From Acidobacteriota bacterium (GTDB lineage Bacteria; Acidobacteriota; Terriglobia; Bryobacterales; Bryobacteraceae): a stretch of 64,000 nucleotides of DNA. Shown here in pieces: positions 50,944-60,564 of the stretch; position 1 is the stretch's first letter, and each line of letters begins with the position of its first letter. The stretch is from the NCBI GenBank assembly GCA_029776225.1, contig JAKOTR010000053.1, positions 186,001-250,000 of the forward strand, read 5' to 3'. Below the pieces are notes generated by a model. It worked only from the letters and a program-made list of their open reading frames with translations. It made no database searches and had not been told where the DNA came from. Made by a program: the position numbers and the translations under genes.

Positions 50944-50977
50944 CAAGAACTCTGGTCTTGACCGGAAGGTAAGCCCG

Positions 50978-51328
50978 ATGAAGACAGTGGGACTCCAAGT
51001 ATCCCATAAGGAAGCGCCCTCCGGCGTGGTGGTGATCGAACTCGCCGGGAAGATGATGCTCGGCGATGCCAACGCCGTCGAAGACCTCATCACGCGCCTG
51101 CTGCAGGAAGGCCGGCGCAAATTCGTGGTGGATTTGAGCGGGGTCACGCACATCGACAGCACGGGCATCGGCAAGTGCATCGCCAGCCTCGGGAAAGTGG
51201 GACAGGCCGGCGGCGCGCTGGTGATGGCCGGAGCCACCGGCATGGTTCGCGAGGGCTTTCGGGTGACGCGGCTCGATACGGTCTTCCGGTTCTATCCCGA
51301 TGTGGAGAGTGCGGTCGCGGCCATTTGA
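50978..51328 (+). CDS. STAS-domain anti-sigma factor antagonist (SpoIIAA-like)
   Basis: A 116-residue single STAS domain. [22 protein letters not shown] and the phosphorylatable Ser in [20 protein letters not shown] (near 60) match SpoIIAA/RsbV antagonists. Such proteins bind and release anti-sigma kinases when dephosphorylated. No partner anti-sigma kinase is nearby; the zinc anti-sigma factor at 24495 is of a different type. A serine hydrolase gene starts one base after its stop. Confidence 0.9.
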   Translation: MKTVGLQVSHKEAPSGVVVIELAGKMMLGDANAVEDLITRLLQEGRRKFVVDLSGVTHIDSTGIGKCIASLGKVGQAGGALVMAGATGMVREGFRVTRLDTVFRFYPDVESAVAAI

Positions 51329-51329
51329 G

Positions 51330-52349
51330 GTGGTAGGACGCAGCACGGCTTTTCTGGGATGCGCGGCGCTGGCGCTCGCTGCCGCGTCGCTGCCCGCCTT
51401 CGCGCAGCACCGCTATCCCGGAGAGACATGGGAAAGAGCGCGCGGCCCGCAGTGGTCCGCTGAGGGACTCGCTGCGGCGCGGGCTTACTCGGCCACGATC
51501 AAGACGGCCGCGGTGATGATCCTGCAGCACGGCGCCGTAGTCGACGAGTGGGGCGAAACCGCACGCAAATTCAACTGCCACTCCATCCGCAAGAGCCTGC
51601 TGAATGCCCTGTACGGCATCGAGGTGGCGGCGGGGCGCATCAATCTCAAGAGCACCCTGGCCGAATTGGATATCGACGATAACGAGCCGTCGCTCACTCC
51701 CACTGAGAAGCGGGCTACCGTGCTCGATCTGCTGAAGTCGCGCTCCGGCGTCTATCATCCCGCGCTTTACGAAACACCGTGGATGAAAGCCACGCGGCCC
51801 CCGCGCGGCAGCCATCCTCCCGGCACGTTCTTTTACTACAACAACTGGGACTTCAACGCTCTCGGAACCATCTTCGAGCGGCAGACAGGGACGAAACTGT
51901 TCGAAACCTTCAAGAAGCTGATCGCGGATCCGCTCGGGATGCAGGACTACCGCGTCGAAGACGGAGAATACTTCCGGGGGCCGGACTCCATACATCCCGC
52001 CTATCCGTTTCGCATGACGGCGCGCGATCTGGCGCGCTTCGGGCTGCTTTACCTCAGGGGAGGCGTGTGGCGCGGGCAGCAGATCGTGCCGCGCGAGTGG
52101 GTGCGCGAAAGCACGAAAGCGCACTCCGATCTCGGCAACGGCGAGGGCTACGGCTACCTCTGGTGGGTTTCCAGAAACTCGTTTTCCGCGCGCGGCGCCG
52201 GCGGGCACTACATCTGGGTGATTCCGTCCCTGGACCTCGTGGTGGTTCACCGGGTCAACACCGATGAGCCGGGAAACCAGGTTACGGAAGAGGAGTTCCG
52301 CCGCCTGCTCAGCCTGATCGTCGCCGCCGCCCGCGACGCTTCTTCCTGA
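51330..52349 (+). CDS. Secreted beta-lactamase-fold serine hydrolase
   Basis: A 339-residue protein from the GTG at 51330, one base after the STAS stop; an ATG at 51300 would add ten residues. A signal peptide (STAFLGCAALALAAASLPAFA) precedes the penicillin-binding-like domain: nucleophile motif SIRKS (S-x-x-K near 89), FYYNNWDFNALG (YxN) and RGAGGHYIWVIPSLDLVVVH (K-T-G position). This is the class C beta-lactamase/esterase family, often carboxypeptidase or esterase. Actual antibiotic hydrolysis is not implied. Confidence 0.85.
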   Translation: MVGRSTAFLGCAALALAAASLPAFAQHRYPGETWERARGPQWSAEGLAAARAYSATIKTAAVMILQHGAVVDEWGETARKFNCHSIRKSLLNALYGIEVAAGRINLKSTLAELDIDDNEPSLTPTEKRATVLDLLKSRSGVYHPALYETPWMKATRPPRGSHPPGTFFYYNNWDFNALGTIFERQTGTKLFETFKKLIADPLGMQDYRVEDGEYFRGPDSIHPAYPFRMTARDLARFGLLYLRGGVWRGQQIVPREWVRESTKAHSDLGNGEGYGYLWWVSRNSFSARGAGGHYIWVIPSLDLVVVHRVNTDEPGNQVTEEEFRRLLSLIVAAARDASS

Positions 52350-52363
52350 CCTCCCGCGCTGCG

Positions 52364-54235
52364 CTACAGCACAAGCCGCTCGTCGCCTTCACGGCGTGTG
52401 ACGTGTTCGCGATCCAGGTATTCGAGCAAAGGAATGGCGTACTTGCGCGAGATGCCTGCGAGGTCTTTGAACTGCGGCACGCTGATGCGCGCGCCCTTGT
52501 GCGGGGCCAGGCGCGCGCGCAGGCCGTCAATCGCGGAGCGGTGAAAGACAAGATCGTCCGAAACTTTCACAAGGCGGCCGTCCCGCAACAGCATTTGCAG
52601 AAGTCTGCGCGCGCGCGACGGCTCCACTCCCGATTTCGCCAGTACCTCATTCACCGCGGGCACTGCGAGGCCGGCATCGCGAAACGTTTTCTCGATAGCG
52701 CCGGCAGCCCGCTCCTCGTCCTCTCTCAGCACTACTTTGTGCGCGGCGAGGCGCACGACTTCCCCCTCGGCTACGAGGTTAGGAGCGCGTTCGATCATCG
52801 CGTCGAGCAGGAACGGCGGCGCGCCCGGCAGTTCGCGGCTCCGCAGTTCCTGCTTCGGCATTCCCTCGAGCAGCGGATTCTGCCGGTGAAATTCCCGGAG
52901 CAGGCCGGTGATCCGGGCAAGCGCAGCCTCGAACCACTCCCGGTCCACCAGCCACAATTGCGGCCGGCGGATCGCCACCAGACGTTCAGATCGCGCCGCC
53001 TGTTCGATTTCAGCCGGCATCAGGCCCGTGCGGGTCACCAGATCCGGCAAACTCAAGCCGTACCTGGACTCGCGCACCAGCAGCGGCACGCCCTCCTCGA
53101 TGGGCTTGCCCAGCAGCGCGTCCAGCCGCGCGGCCGCGTTCTCGCCGCGGCGATAACGATGCCCGGTGATATCGGCCACCACGCCGCCTCCAATCGTCAC
53201 GACGGGCGAGAACATGCGGATGATAAAGCGATCGCCGGGCAGCAGGAGCAGCGGGTCGCGCAGCACGATCCGCGCGTAGGCCCGCTCTCCCGGCGGAAGC
53301 CTTTCGGCGCCGTCAAGCAGCCGGACTCGCGCCTCGACCTCGGCGGTCCCGGCGTGAAAGTGAACAGGGGCGTGGTTCTTCAGCGGTTTCGCGCCGGGCA
53401 AAAGCTCGATCAGGGCATCGATGCCGCGCACCGCCTGGAAGAAGCCGGGCTCGGCCAGCGTCATGCCGCGCGCCAGTTCACTCGGTTCGGCCCCGGTGAC
53501 GTTGAGGGCCGTCCGCTGCCCGGCCGAAGCGCGGTCCGCCGGCTGCCCGTGCACCTGGATCCCGCGCACGCGGAGCCGCCGTCCGCCGGGATGCACTTCC
53601 ACCTCCTGCTCCTTCCCGATGCTGCCGGAAATCAGCGTGCCGGTCACCACCGTGCCGAACCCGCGCATGGAAAACACGCGGTCGATGGGCAGTCGGAAGT
53701 GGCGCGAGGAGTCCTTCGCGGGCGCCGCCAATGCGAGTTCGAGCAGGCGCGCGCGCAGCTCTTCCAAACCCTCTCCCGTCACCGCGCTCACGGGAACCAC
53801 CGGCGCGCCCTCCAGGAACGATCCCTTAACGAACTCCTCCACCTCCAGCCGCGCGAGGTCGAGGATTTCTTTGTCCACGAGATCGGCTTTCGTAAGAGCG
53901 ATCAGGCCTTTCCGTACCCCGAGCAGCCGGCAGATGTCGAAGTGCTCGCGCGTCTGCGGCTTGATGGACTCGTCGGCGGCCACCACCAGCAGCACCACGT
54001 CGATGCCGGCGGCCCCGGCCAGCATGTTCTTGACGAAGCGCTCGTGCCCGGGCACGTCCACGAAGCCGGCGCGCACCCCGGGCGCCAGGTCGAGATGCGC
54101 GAAGCCAAGATCGATCGAAATGCCGCGGCGCTTCTCTTCTTCCAGGCGGTCCGTATCGATCCCGGTGAGCGCGCGCACGAGCGCCGTTTTGCCGTGATCG
54201 ATGTGCCCCGCGGTACCGACGATAATGTTTTTCAT
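52364..54235 (-). CDS. selB: Selenocysteine-specific elongation factor SelB
   Basis: A 623-residue protein from the ATG at 54235. The GTPase part shows [22 protein letters not shown] (G1), [20 protein letters not shown] (G3) and LTKADLVD (G4, near 130). EF-Tu-like domains follow ([13 protein letters not shown]), then a C-terminal array of winged helices that would bind the SECIS hairpin. SelB delivers Sec-tRNA to UGA codons. Its presence implies selenoproteins somewhere in the genome; no selA, selD, selC or selenoprotein gene is visible here. It is back-to-back with the VWFA gene. Confidence 0.96.
   Translation of the reverse strand: MKNIIVGTAGHIDHGKTALVRALTGIDTDRLEEEKRRGISIDLGFAHLDLAPGVRAGFVDVPGHERFVKNMLAGAAGIDVVLLVVAADESIKPQTREHFDICRLLGVRKGLIALTKADLVDKEILDLARLEVEEFVKGSFLEGAPVVPVSAVTGEGLEELRARLLELALAAPAKDSSRHFRLPIDRVFSMRGFGTVVTGTLISGSIGKEQEVEVHPGGRRLRVRGIQVHGQPADRASAGQRTALNVTGAEPSELARGMTLAEPGFFQAVRGIDALIELLPGAKPLKNHAPVHFHAGTAEVEARVRLLDGAERLPPGERAYARIVLRDPLLLLPGDRFIIRMFSPVVTIGGGVVADITGHRYRRGENAAARLDALLGKPIEEGVPLLVRESRYGLSLPDLVTRTGLMPAEIEQAARSERLVAIRRPQLWLVDREWFEAALARITGLLREFHRQNPLLEGMPKQELRSRELPGAPPFLLDAMIERAPNLVAEGEVVRLAAHKVVLREDEERAAGAIEKTFRDAGLAVPAVNEVLAKSGVEPSRARRLLQMLLRDGRLVKVSDDLVFHRSAIDGLRARLAPHKGARISVPQFKDLAGISRKYAIPLLEYLDREHVTRREGDERLVL
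54221..54226 (+). promoter_or_regulatory. -10-like GATAAT before the second VWFA gene
   Basis: GATAAT lies inside the selB 5' coding end and stops seven bases before the ATG at 54234, which would give a leaderless transcript. Confidence 0.35.
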
Positions 54236-55148
54236 GGGGCTGCTTGCCATCTTACTACTGGCCTTCCCGCCGTTCGTTCAGGAGGAGGCGCCCGTGTTCC
54301 GCGCCACTACCGCACGGGTTCGAGTGGATGTGCAGGTGGGCGAGAAACAGCGCCTGTTGAGCGGCCTCAGCAAGGAAGATTTTATCGTCTACGATGAGGG
54401 GCAGCCCCAGGAGATTCTCTACTTCGCCCGCGAATCCGAACCGCTGGACGTGCTGCTGCTCCTCGATGTGAGCGGCAGCATGCGGCGCTACCTCGAACAG
54501 ATGGCCAACAGCGCCCGTGAGGCGCTTGCCGGTCTTCATGACGGCGATCGCGTGGGCTTGATGCTTTTCAGCAGAAACACAGAGGTCCGTGAGGAACTCA
54601 CGGACGACCGCTCCCGCGTGATCGGCGGGCTTAAGCAGGCCGTGCGGGCTGATCATCTGGGCAGCGGCACGCGGATCAATCCCGCCATCCTCGATGCCGC
54701 CGCCTACATGGCGAAGCAGGATGTGCGCGGGCGCCGCGCCATCCTCATCGTGACGGACAACACAAGCCTGAACTACCTGTCGCCGGACGAAAAGGCGATC
54801 GAAGCGCTGCTTGCCGCCGATACGGTGCTCAACGCGATTGTCGTGGGTGGCGGCGACAGGCCCAAGCCGCCGCGCCCCGGCGTTTATGTGAATCCCGATT
54901 TCACGCCGCCGAACGTGTTCCGCATCGCGGAGGAGACGGGCAGCGAGGCCGTGAAGGCCCGAAATGCCGGGAACTCGTTCCGCGACATGCTGGAAAGCAT
55001 CCGCACGCGCTACAGCATCCAATACCGCGCGCCGGACACCGCGGCCACCGGCTCGTTTCGCCGCATCCGGGTGGAGCTGTCTCCCGAAACGCGCCGCCGC
55101 CATCCCCGCGCCTGGATCCGCGCCCGCAGCGGCTATGTCGTACAATGA
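54234..55148 (+). CDS. VWFA-related acidobacterial protein (second copy)
   Basis: A 304-residue protein. The ATG at 54234 lies on the same CATG as the selB start on the other strand (an in-frame ATG at 54225 is possible). A signal peptide (GLLAILLLAFPPFVQ) leads into RVRVDVQVGEKQRLLSGLSKEDFIVYDEGQPQEILYF, the family's beta domain. A VWA domain follows with MIDAS DVSGS (near 80) and VGLMLFSRN, and a final RTRYSIQYRAP segment. It is the same family as the protein at 2474-3415 but has a Sec-type signal. It is likely envelope-exposed; no partner is known. Confidence 0.9.
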   Translation: MGLLAILLLAFPPFVQEEAPVFRATTARVRVDVQVGEKQRLLSGLSKEDFIVYDEGQPQEILYFARESEPLDVLLLLDVSGSMRRYLEQMANSAREALAGLHDGDRVGLMLFSRNTEVREELTDDRSRVIGGLKQAVRADHLGSGTRINPAILDAAAYMAKQDVRGRRAILIVTDNTSLNYLSPDEKAIEALLAADTVLNAIVVGGGDRPKPPRPGVYVNPDFTPPNVFRIAEETGSEAVKARNAGNSFRDMLESIRTRYSIQYRAPDTAATGSFRRIRVELSPETRRRHPRAWIRARSGYVVQ

Positions 55149-55175
55149 GGCCAAGCCGTTCCCGAACAGAAATCC

Positions 55176-56735
55176 ATGGACACAGTAAAGCCGTCTTCCC
55201 GACTTGAAGAGGTGCGCCGGCGTCATGCCAATGCGGAAGCGGGCGGAGGCGAGCGCCGCCGCGAGCGGCAGCACGCCGAAGGAAAGCTTTCCGCGCGCGA
55301 GCGCATCGATCTGCTGCTGGACGAGGGCACGTTCGAGGAGGTGGACAAGCTGGTCCGCCATCGGTGCCGCGATTTCGGCATGGCCGATCAGGTGGTGGAC
55401 GGCGACGGCGTAGTCACCGGATGGGGCCTGGTGAACGGCCGGCTCACCTACGTTTTCGCGCAGGATTTCACCGTTTTCGGTGGCGCCGTCTCGGAAACCA
55501 ATGCGCGCAAGATCTGCAAGATCATGGACCTCGCGCTGCGCAACGGCGCGCCCATTGTGGGGCTGAACGATTCGGGCGGCGCGCGCATTCAGGAAGGGGT
55601 GCTGTCGCTAGGCGGCTATGCCGACCTGTTTCTGCGGAACACGCTGGCCAGCGGAGTCGTGCCGCAGATTTCGGCCATCATGGGTCCGTGCGCCGGCGGC
55701 GCCGTGTACTCGCCCGCCCTCACCGATTTCGTTTTCATGGTGGACCGCACCAGCTACATGTTCATCACCGGCCCCGACGTCATCAAGACTGTGACGCACG
55801 AGGACGTGACCAAGGAGCAACTGGGAGGCCCCCTCACGCACAACACGCTGAGTGGCGTGGGGCACTTCATCGCGGCAGACGACGCCGAGTGCCTGCGCAT
55901 GATCCGCGAACTGCTTTCCTACCTGCCACAGAACAACCACGAGGACCCGCCGCGCCGCCCGTGCACCGATCCGGTGGACCGCGCCGACCCCGCACTCGAC
56001 AGCATCGTGCCCGCCGAATCCAATCTGCCCTACGACATCAAGGAGATCATTCTCCGCGTGGTCGATGACGGGCGGTTCTTAGAAGTCCACGAGCACTTCG
56101 CCAAAAATATCGTGGTGGGCTTCGCGCGGATGGACGGGCGGCCCATCGGCATCGTCGCGAATCAGCCGGCGTACCTGGCGGGCTGCCTGGATATCAACTC
56201 GTCGGTCAAGGCCGCGCGGTTCGTCCGCTTCTGCGATGCCTTCAATATACCCATTCTCACGTTCGAGGATGTGCCAGGATTCCTGCCGGGCACCGAGCAG
56301 GAATTCGGCGGCATCATTCGCCACGGCGCGAAGCTGCTGTACGCCTACGCCGAAGCGACCGTGCCAAAAATCACCGTGATTACGCGCAAGGCGTACGGCG
56401 GCGCTTACTGCGTGATGGGCTCGAAACACATCCGCACGGATATCAACTTCGCCTACCCGACCGCGGAGATCGCGGTGATGGGACCCGAAGGCGCGGTGAA
56501 CATTGTGTACCGCCGGGAGATCGCTGCCGCCGCCGACCCCGACGCCATGCGCGCCCAGAAAATCGAAGAGTTCCGCGAGCGTTTCGCGAGCCCCTTCATC
56601 GCCGCCGAGCACGGCTTTATCGACGATGTGATCGAGCCGCACGAGACGCGCCCCAAGGTGATCCGCGCTCTGCGCATGTTGGAGAACAAAGTGGACACCA
56701 TGCCCCGCAAGAAGCACGGGAATATTCCGCTGTAG
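55176..56735 (+). CDS. pccB: Acyl-CoA carboxylase, carboxyltransferase (beta) subunit
   Basis: A 519-residue biotin-dependent carboxyltransferase of the propionyl/methylmalonyl-type family. Motifs include [34 protein letters not shown] (near 130, acyl-CoA loop), [43 protein letters not shown] and [13 protein letters not shown] (biotin-side oxyanion hole). It moves carboxyl from biotin to propionyl- or acetyl-CoA, or in decarboxylases the reverse. The biotin carboxylase/carrier subunit is not adjacent, so the exact acyl-CoA is uncertain. Confidence 0.93.
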   Translation: MDTVKPSSRLEEVRRRHANAEAGGGERRRERQHAEGKLSARERIDLLLDEGTFEEVDKLVRHRCRDFGMADQVVDGDGVVTGWGLVNGRLTYVFAQDFTVFGGAVSETNARKICKIMDLALRNGAPIVGLNDSGGARIQEGVLSLGGYADLFLRNTLASGVVPQISAIMGPCAGGAVYSPALTDFVFMVDRTSYMFITGPDVIKTVTHEDVTKEQLGGPLTHNTLSGVGHFIAADDAECLRMIRELLSYLPQNNHEDPPRRPCTDPVDRADPALDSIVPAESNLPYDIKEIILRVVDDGRFLEVHEHFAKNIVVGFARMDGRPIGIVANQPAYLAGCLDINSSVKAARFVRFCDAFNIPILTFEDVPGFLPGTEQEFGGIIRHGAKLLYAYAEATVPKITVITRKAYGGAYCVMGSKHIRTDINFAYPTAEIAVMGPEGAVNIVYRREIAAAADPDAMRAQKIEEFRERFASPFIAAEHGFIDDVIEPHETRPKVIRALRMLENKVDTMPRKKHGNIPL

Positions 56736-56743
56736 GAGGGTGC

Positions 56744-57934
56744 TTACCGCGCCCGCTTCTGCTCCAGGGTCGCGTTGACCTCCGTCATCCGCTTCGTCAG
56801 CGTTTCCCAGGGCGTGAAGTCGATCCTCACCAGGCCGTAGTTGCTGTTTTCGCCGTCCAGGCGCCGGCCCTCCTTCGGCTGATCGCGATACTGGAACCAG
56901 TGGAAGCCCACGCACGAAGGCGATTCGGCCAGCGTTTCGACATAGGCGGCGAATCCGTCGGCGCGGTCCTGCTGCGTTGCCACGGGCTTCGCCGCGCCTT
57001 TCGTGTTCGGCAAACCGCTGTCCATCGCCTTGAAGCTGAACTCGGTGATCATGGTGGGCTTGCCGGTGAGTTCCGTGATCCGGGCCAGCGCGTCCACCGG
57101 CGCTTTCGGGTTGTAGCTGTTGTAGGAAATGACGTCGAAGTACGGACCCACGCCCCGCAGCACGGGCTCCGGCGCGTAGCCCGCGAAGCGGCAGCCGATG
57201 ATCATGTGATTGGGATCGTACTTGCGGATCGCATCGCGGCAGACGCGCGCGTATTCGGCCGCGGCCAGTTCGAGGAACGCCGCCTTATCTTCCTCGGTTG
57301 CGCTCTCCGGGGTGCGCCCGCGGGACTTGAGGAACTCCACCGCTTTCCTGCGCCCCGGCGCGTTCTCCGGGAGCTTCATATAGGTGTCAAACAGGCTTTC
57401 CTTCGACCGCCAGTCGGCGCCCCAACGCAGTTCGTTATCCGTGAAGTATCCGAGCAACCACGGGTCGCTGGCGCGCGTGCGGCACTGGCGCTCGGCCGCG
57501 CGAAATGCGGCCTCCCGGAATTCGGCGCTGAAGTAATCCGGAATGCCGCCCTTCAGCCACAGATCGCGGTAGCCCGCGGCAGCCAGACCGAGAATCGGCG
57601 TGTAAGCAAGGCCCGTGCCCCACATTTCCTCGACCGACCACGCACCCACCGTGTTGAAGTTCCACAGCCGCAATAGCCGCGTGGTTTCCTTCGCCCACGC
57701 CGCCACGTCGGGCGGCCGGGGGGAGGAGTCACTCTCGGGCGTGTGCGCCACATGGCACACGCCTTTCGAGAAGAACGCATTCCCCTCAGGCGAAACCAGC
57801 CACCATTTGCCGCCGATCTGCTCGACGTGAAAGAAACCCGTTTTCCGGCCCTTAAGTCTTGTCCAGCCGCCATACTGGTCGTACTGCGCGAAGGCAGCGG
57901 CCGCCGCCAACAGCAGCAGGATCGATTTCCTCAT
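56744..57934 (-). CDS. Secreted glycoside hydrolase, clan GH-A type
   Basis: A 396-residue protein with a signal peptide (MRKSILLLLAAAAAFA) and a GGGGGAG ribosome binding site. HVEQIGGKWWLVSPEGNAFFSKGVCHV is the opening of agarase/beta-galactosidase-like barrels. The acid/base Glu is likely in LLGYFTDNELRWG (NE near 168) and the nucleophile Glu in KPTMITEFSFKA (near 297), with WFQYRDQP near the end, all consistent with a retaining GH-A glycosidase. Polysaccharide substrate unknown. Confidence 0.82.
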   Translation of the reverse strand: MRKSILLLLAAAAAFAQYDQYGGWTRLKGRKTGFFHVEQIGGKWWLVSPEGNAFFSKGVCHVAHTPESDSSPRPPDVAAWAKETTRLLRLWNFNTVGAWSVEEMWGTGLAYTPILGLAAAGYRDLWLKGGIPDYFSAEFREAAFRAAERQCRTRASDPWLLGYFTDNELRWGADWRSKESLFDTYMKLPENAPGRRKAVEFLKSRGRTPESATEEDKAAFLELAAAEYARVCRDAIRKYDPNHMIIGCRFAGYAPEPVLRGVGPYFDVISYNSYNPKAPVDALARITELTGKPTMITEFSFKAMDSGLPNTKGAAKPVATQQDRADGFAAYVETLAESPSCVGFHWFQYRDQPKEGRRLDGENSNYGLVRIDFTPWETLTKRMTEVNATLEQKRAR

Positions 57935-57974
57935 CGCTCCCCCTCAAAAATCGCGCGCCTCTAATACCGCGCCT

Positions 57975-59225
57975 TTACTCGTATCTCAACGCCACCACCG
58001 GGTCCAGCCGCGCCGCCTTCGCCGCCGGCCAGATCCCGAAGAACAGCCCTACCCCCACGGAGACCAGAACACCCGTCGCAGCCGCCCACAGCGGCACCGC
58101 GGTCGGCAGAATGGGAAACGCGAGCCGCGCGACGGTCGAAACGAACCATCCGAAGGACATCCCGAGCAGCCCGCCTAAACCTGTCAGCACCACGGCCTCG
58201 GTCAGGAACTGCGCGACAATGTCCGTTCTCTTGGCGCCGATTGCCTTGCGGATGCCGATCTCCCGCGTCCGCTCGGTCACCGAGACAAGCATGATGTTCA
58301 TCACGCCGATGCCGCCCACCAGCAGGCCGATCGAGCTGAGCACCACCATCACCACCGCCACCGTGCTCGTGATGTTGCGGAAATCCTCCAGCATCTGCTG
58401 GCCGGTGGACATCCAGAAATCGTCCGGCTTGTTGTAGGGAACGCGCCGCTCCTGGCGGAGCACGGCGCGCACCTCGTCGAGCGCCTTCGTGAGCTTGCCC
58501 TTCTCGGCGACAACGATGATCATGTGCTCCTTCGCCTGCGGGAACATTTTGCGCATGGTGAAGTACGGCAGCAGGACGCGCAGGTCTTCGTGCCCCGGCG
58601 GGGACGCCGTCGGGCGCGCCATCACGCCGATCACTTCGAAGAACCGGCCGTTCACGTCGATCCATTTCCCAACCGGATCGCCGGTAGGGAACAGGCCTTT
58701 CTGGACGTCCTCGCCGATTACCACTACCGGGCGCCGCCGCCGGCTCTCGTCGTCGGTGAAAAAGCGCCCGTAGATCATCCTCTCCGCGCCGCCCGCGACG
58801 TAGGATTCATCCGTTCCCCCCAACTGAATGCGGTAGACCTCCTCGCCCTTGTACCTCACGCGGTCCTGCGAGCGCCCGCTGAACGTGTTGGGACTGAACA
58901 AAAACGCGCTGACGTGGATTACCGACGGGCAGCGCTCCTTGATGGCCTGCGCGTTTTCCCAGGTCAGCGGCTTGCGTTTCCACTCCTCCGGCGTCATGGC
59001 GCCGCGAAAGCCGATGTTGAACTTGAACAGTATGGCGGTGTCCGGTCCCAGGCTCGCCATGAAGTTGGCGACCACCGCGTCCACGCCGGTGATGAGAGAA
59101 CTGACGGCAATCACCGTGCCCGTGCCAATGATGACTCCGAGCACGGTGAGGAAACTCCGCATCTTGTGTTCCAGGATGGTGGCCAGCGCCATCCGCGCGG
59201 CCGAAACGATTTCCGAGCCGCTCAT
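57975..59225 (-). CDS. MacB-type ABC transporter permease (second of a pair)
   Basis: A 416-residue permease with an N-terminal membrane helix (RSFLTVLGVIIGTGTVIAVSSLITG), a large periplasmic MacB_PCD domain (about 50-270) and a C-terminal FtsX region of three helices with GLLVGGIGVMNIMLVSVTERTREIGIRKAIGAK. MacB-like permeases work with ATPases to move folded or lipid-linked cargo from the periplasm (mechanotransmission). Here it overlaps the paired permease by four bases, and no MacB ATPase is fused or adjacent. Confidence 0.92.
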   Translation of the reverse strand: MSGSEIVSAARMALATILEHKMRSFLTVLGVIIGTGTVIAVSSLITGVDAVVANFMASLGPDTAILFKFNIGFRGAMTPEEWKRKPLTWENAQAIKERCPSVIHVSAFLFSPNTFSGRSQDRVRYKGEEVYRIQLGGTDESYVAGGAERMIYGRFFTDDESRRRRPVVVIGEDVQKGLFPTGDPVGKWIDVNGRFFEVIGVMARPTASPPGHEDLRVLLPYFTMRKMFPQAKEHMIIVVAEKGKLTKALDEVRAVLRQERRVPYNKPDDFWMSTGQQMLEDFRNITSTVAVVMVVLSSIGLLVGGIGVMNIMLVSVTERTREIGIRKAIGAKRTDIVAQFLTEAVVLTGLGGLLGMSFGWFVSTVARLAFPILPTAVPLWAAATGVLVSVGVGLFFGIWPAAKAARLDPVVALRYE

Positions 59226-60463
59226 TTTTCCGACCTCAACGCTTCAATGGGATCCAGTTCCGCCGCCCGCTTGGCCGGGTAGATCCCGAAAAACAGCCCG
59301 ATCACAGTCGAGAGCCCCACACCGACGATTACGGCCGACACCGGCAATTCCATCGGCACCCCGGCCGTGTTGCGCACCACCACCGCGATGACCCAGGCAA
59401 GCAGGACGCCCATGATTCCTCCCGCCGCCGCCAGCGTCGACGACTCCACCAGAAACTGGCTGAGGATGTCCTGCTTCCGCGCTCCCACGGACTTGCGGAT
59501 GCCGATCTCGTGCGTCCGCTCCGTCACGACCGCCAGCATGATGTTCATGATCACGACGCCGCCCACCACCATGAACACCGAAACCACCGCTACCGCCGCC
59601 GCGGCGATCACGCTGGTAAGCTGCTGCCAGATCTGCACCAGCGAATCCGCGCCGAAAATCCCGAAATTGTCTTCCTCGTTCGGCCTGAGGTGACGGTAGA
59701 CCCGCAGCAGCATCCGCATCTCCTCCTGCGCCTGGAGGAAGTGCTCCTGGTCGATCGCCAGGGCATTGTAGCCCAGACCGCTGCGGGAGCCGTATATTTT
59801 GAAAAACGTCTCGATCGGGATCATGATGAAGTTGTCCCGGGATTGCCCGAACAACGTTCCCTGCGCCTTCGCCACCCCGACGATCGTGAAAGGCAGTCCG
59901 TCAATCTGCAGAGTCTTGCCGACCGGGTCCACTTCGGGAAAGAATTTTTCCTTGAAGTCGTTGCCGATGTAGGCAACGTACATTCGCCGGCGGTTTTCCG
60001 AATCCGTGAAGAACCGCCCGGAAGCGGCCTGCACGTTCTTGATCACCGCCGTGTTCGGCGTCACGCCGCTGAGGCTCACCCAGTCCACCGCCTCGTTTCC
60101 ATAGCGCACGGTGACGCTCCGCGACGCCTCCATGCCGAGTTCGCGGACCAGCGTGAGATGCTCCTTTAGAAACTCGTACTCCTCGCGCTTGAGCGGCGGG
60201 TTGCGGCGCATCATCTCCTGCCACTTCTTGGGGCTGATCTGCCCCATCATGCTGTATTGCCGCACCCAGAACCCGTCGGCGCCCATATCGGAAACCTGGG
60301 TCGCAATGACCACGTTCATGCCGTTGATCACCGACATTACCGCGATCAGAGTCGTGGTGGCGAGAATGATGCCGAGCAGCGTTAGGAAGCTGCGGAGCTT
60401 GCTGCTGCGAAGGGATGCCATCGCCACGCGGATCGCTTCACCAAAGGACGCGGTTCCGTGCAT
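59222..60463 (-). CDS. MacB-type ABC transporter permease (first of a pair)
   Basis: A 413-residue permease from the ATG at 60463; a GTG at 60484 would add seven residues. The same layout as its partner: SSKLRSFLTLLGIILATTTLIAVMSVING, a periplasmic MacB_PCD domain with EYEFLKEHL and YVAYIGNDFKEKFFPEVDPVGK, and an FtsX core VVGGVVIMNIMLAVVTERTHEIGIRKSVGARK. The two probably form a heterodimer. The nearest ATPase (62171-62929) is of ABC-2 type and follows a different membrane gene on the same strand. Confidence 0.92.
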   Translation of the reverse strand: MHGTASFGEAIRVAMASLRSSKLRSFLTLLGIILATTTLIAVMSVINGMNVVIATQVSDMGADGFWVRQYSMMGQISPKKWQEMMRRNPPLKREEYEFLKEHLTLVRELGMEASRSVTVRYGNEAVDWVSLSGVTPNTAVIKNVQAASGRFFTDSENRRRMYVAYIGNDFKEKFFPEVDPVGKTLQIDGLPFTIVGVAKAQGTLFGQSRDNFIMIPIETFFKIYGSRSGLGYNALAIDQEHFLQAQEEMRMLLRVYRHLRPNEEDNFGIFGADSLVQIWQQLTSVIAAAAVAVVSVFMVVGGVVIMNIMLAVVTERTHEIGIRKSVGARKQDILSQFLVESSTLAAAGGIMGVLLAWVIAVVVRNTAGVPMELPVSAVIVGVGLSTVIGLFFGIYPAKRAAELDPIEALRSEK

Positions 60464-60564
60464 GAGATCGCCTGCCGAGTGCACCTCCCATCGCCAGCAT
60501 ACCTGAAAAAGGACGCGCCACTCCGGGCAACAATTCGCGCTCTCCCCGAGAATCGGCTGGAAGG

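Noticed and set aside
50978-51328. The STAS protein as antagonist of the zinc anti-sigma factor at 24495
   Set aside because: STAS antagonists act on HATPase-type anti-sigma kinases, not on zinc-finger (ZAS) anti-sigma factors.
52403-54397. A 664-residue open frame opposite selB
   Set aside because: selB is unambiguous; the plus-strand frame has no recognisable domain and overlaps it almost fully.
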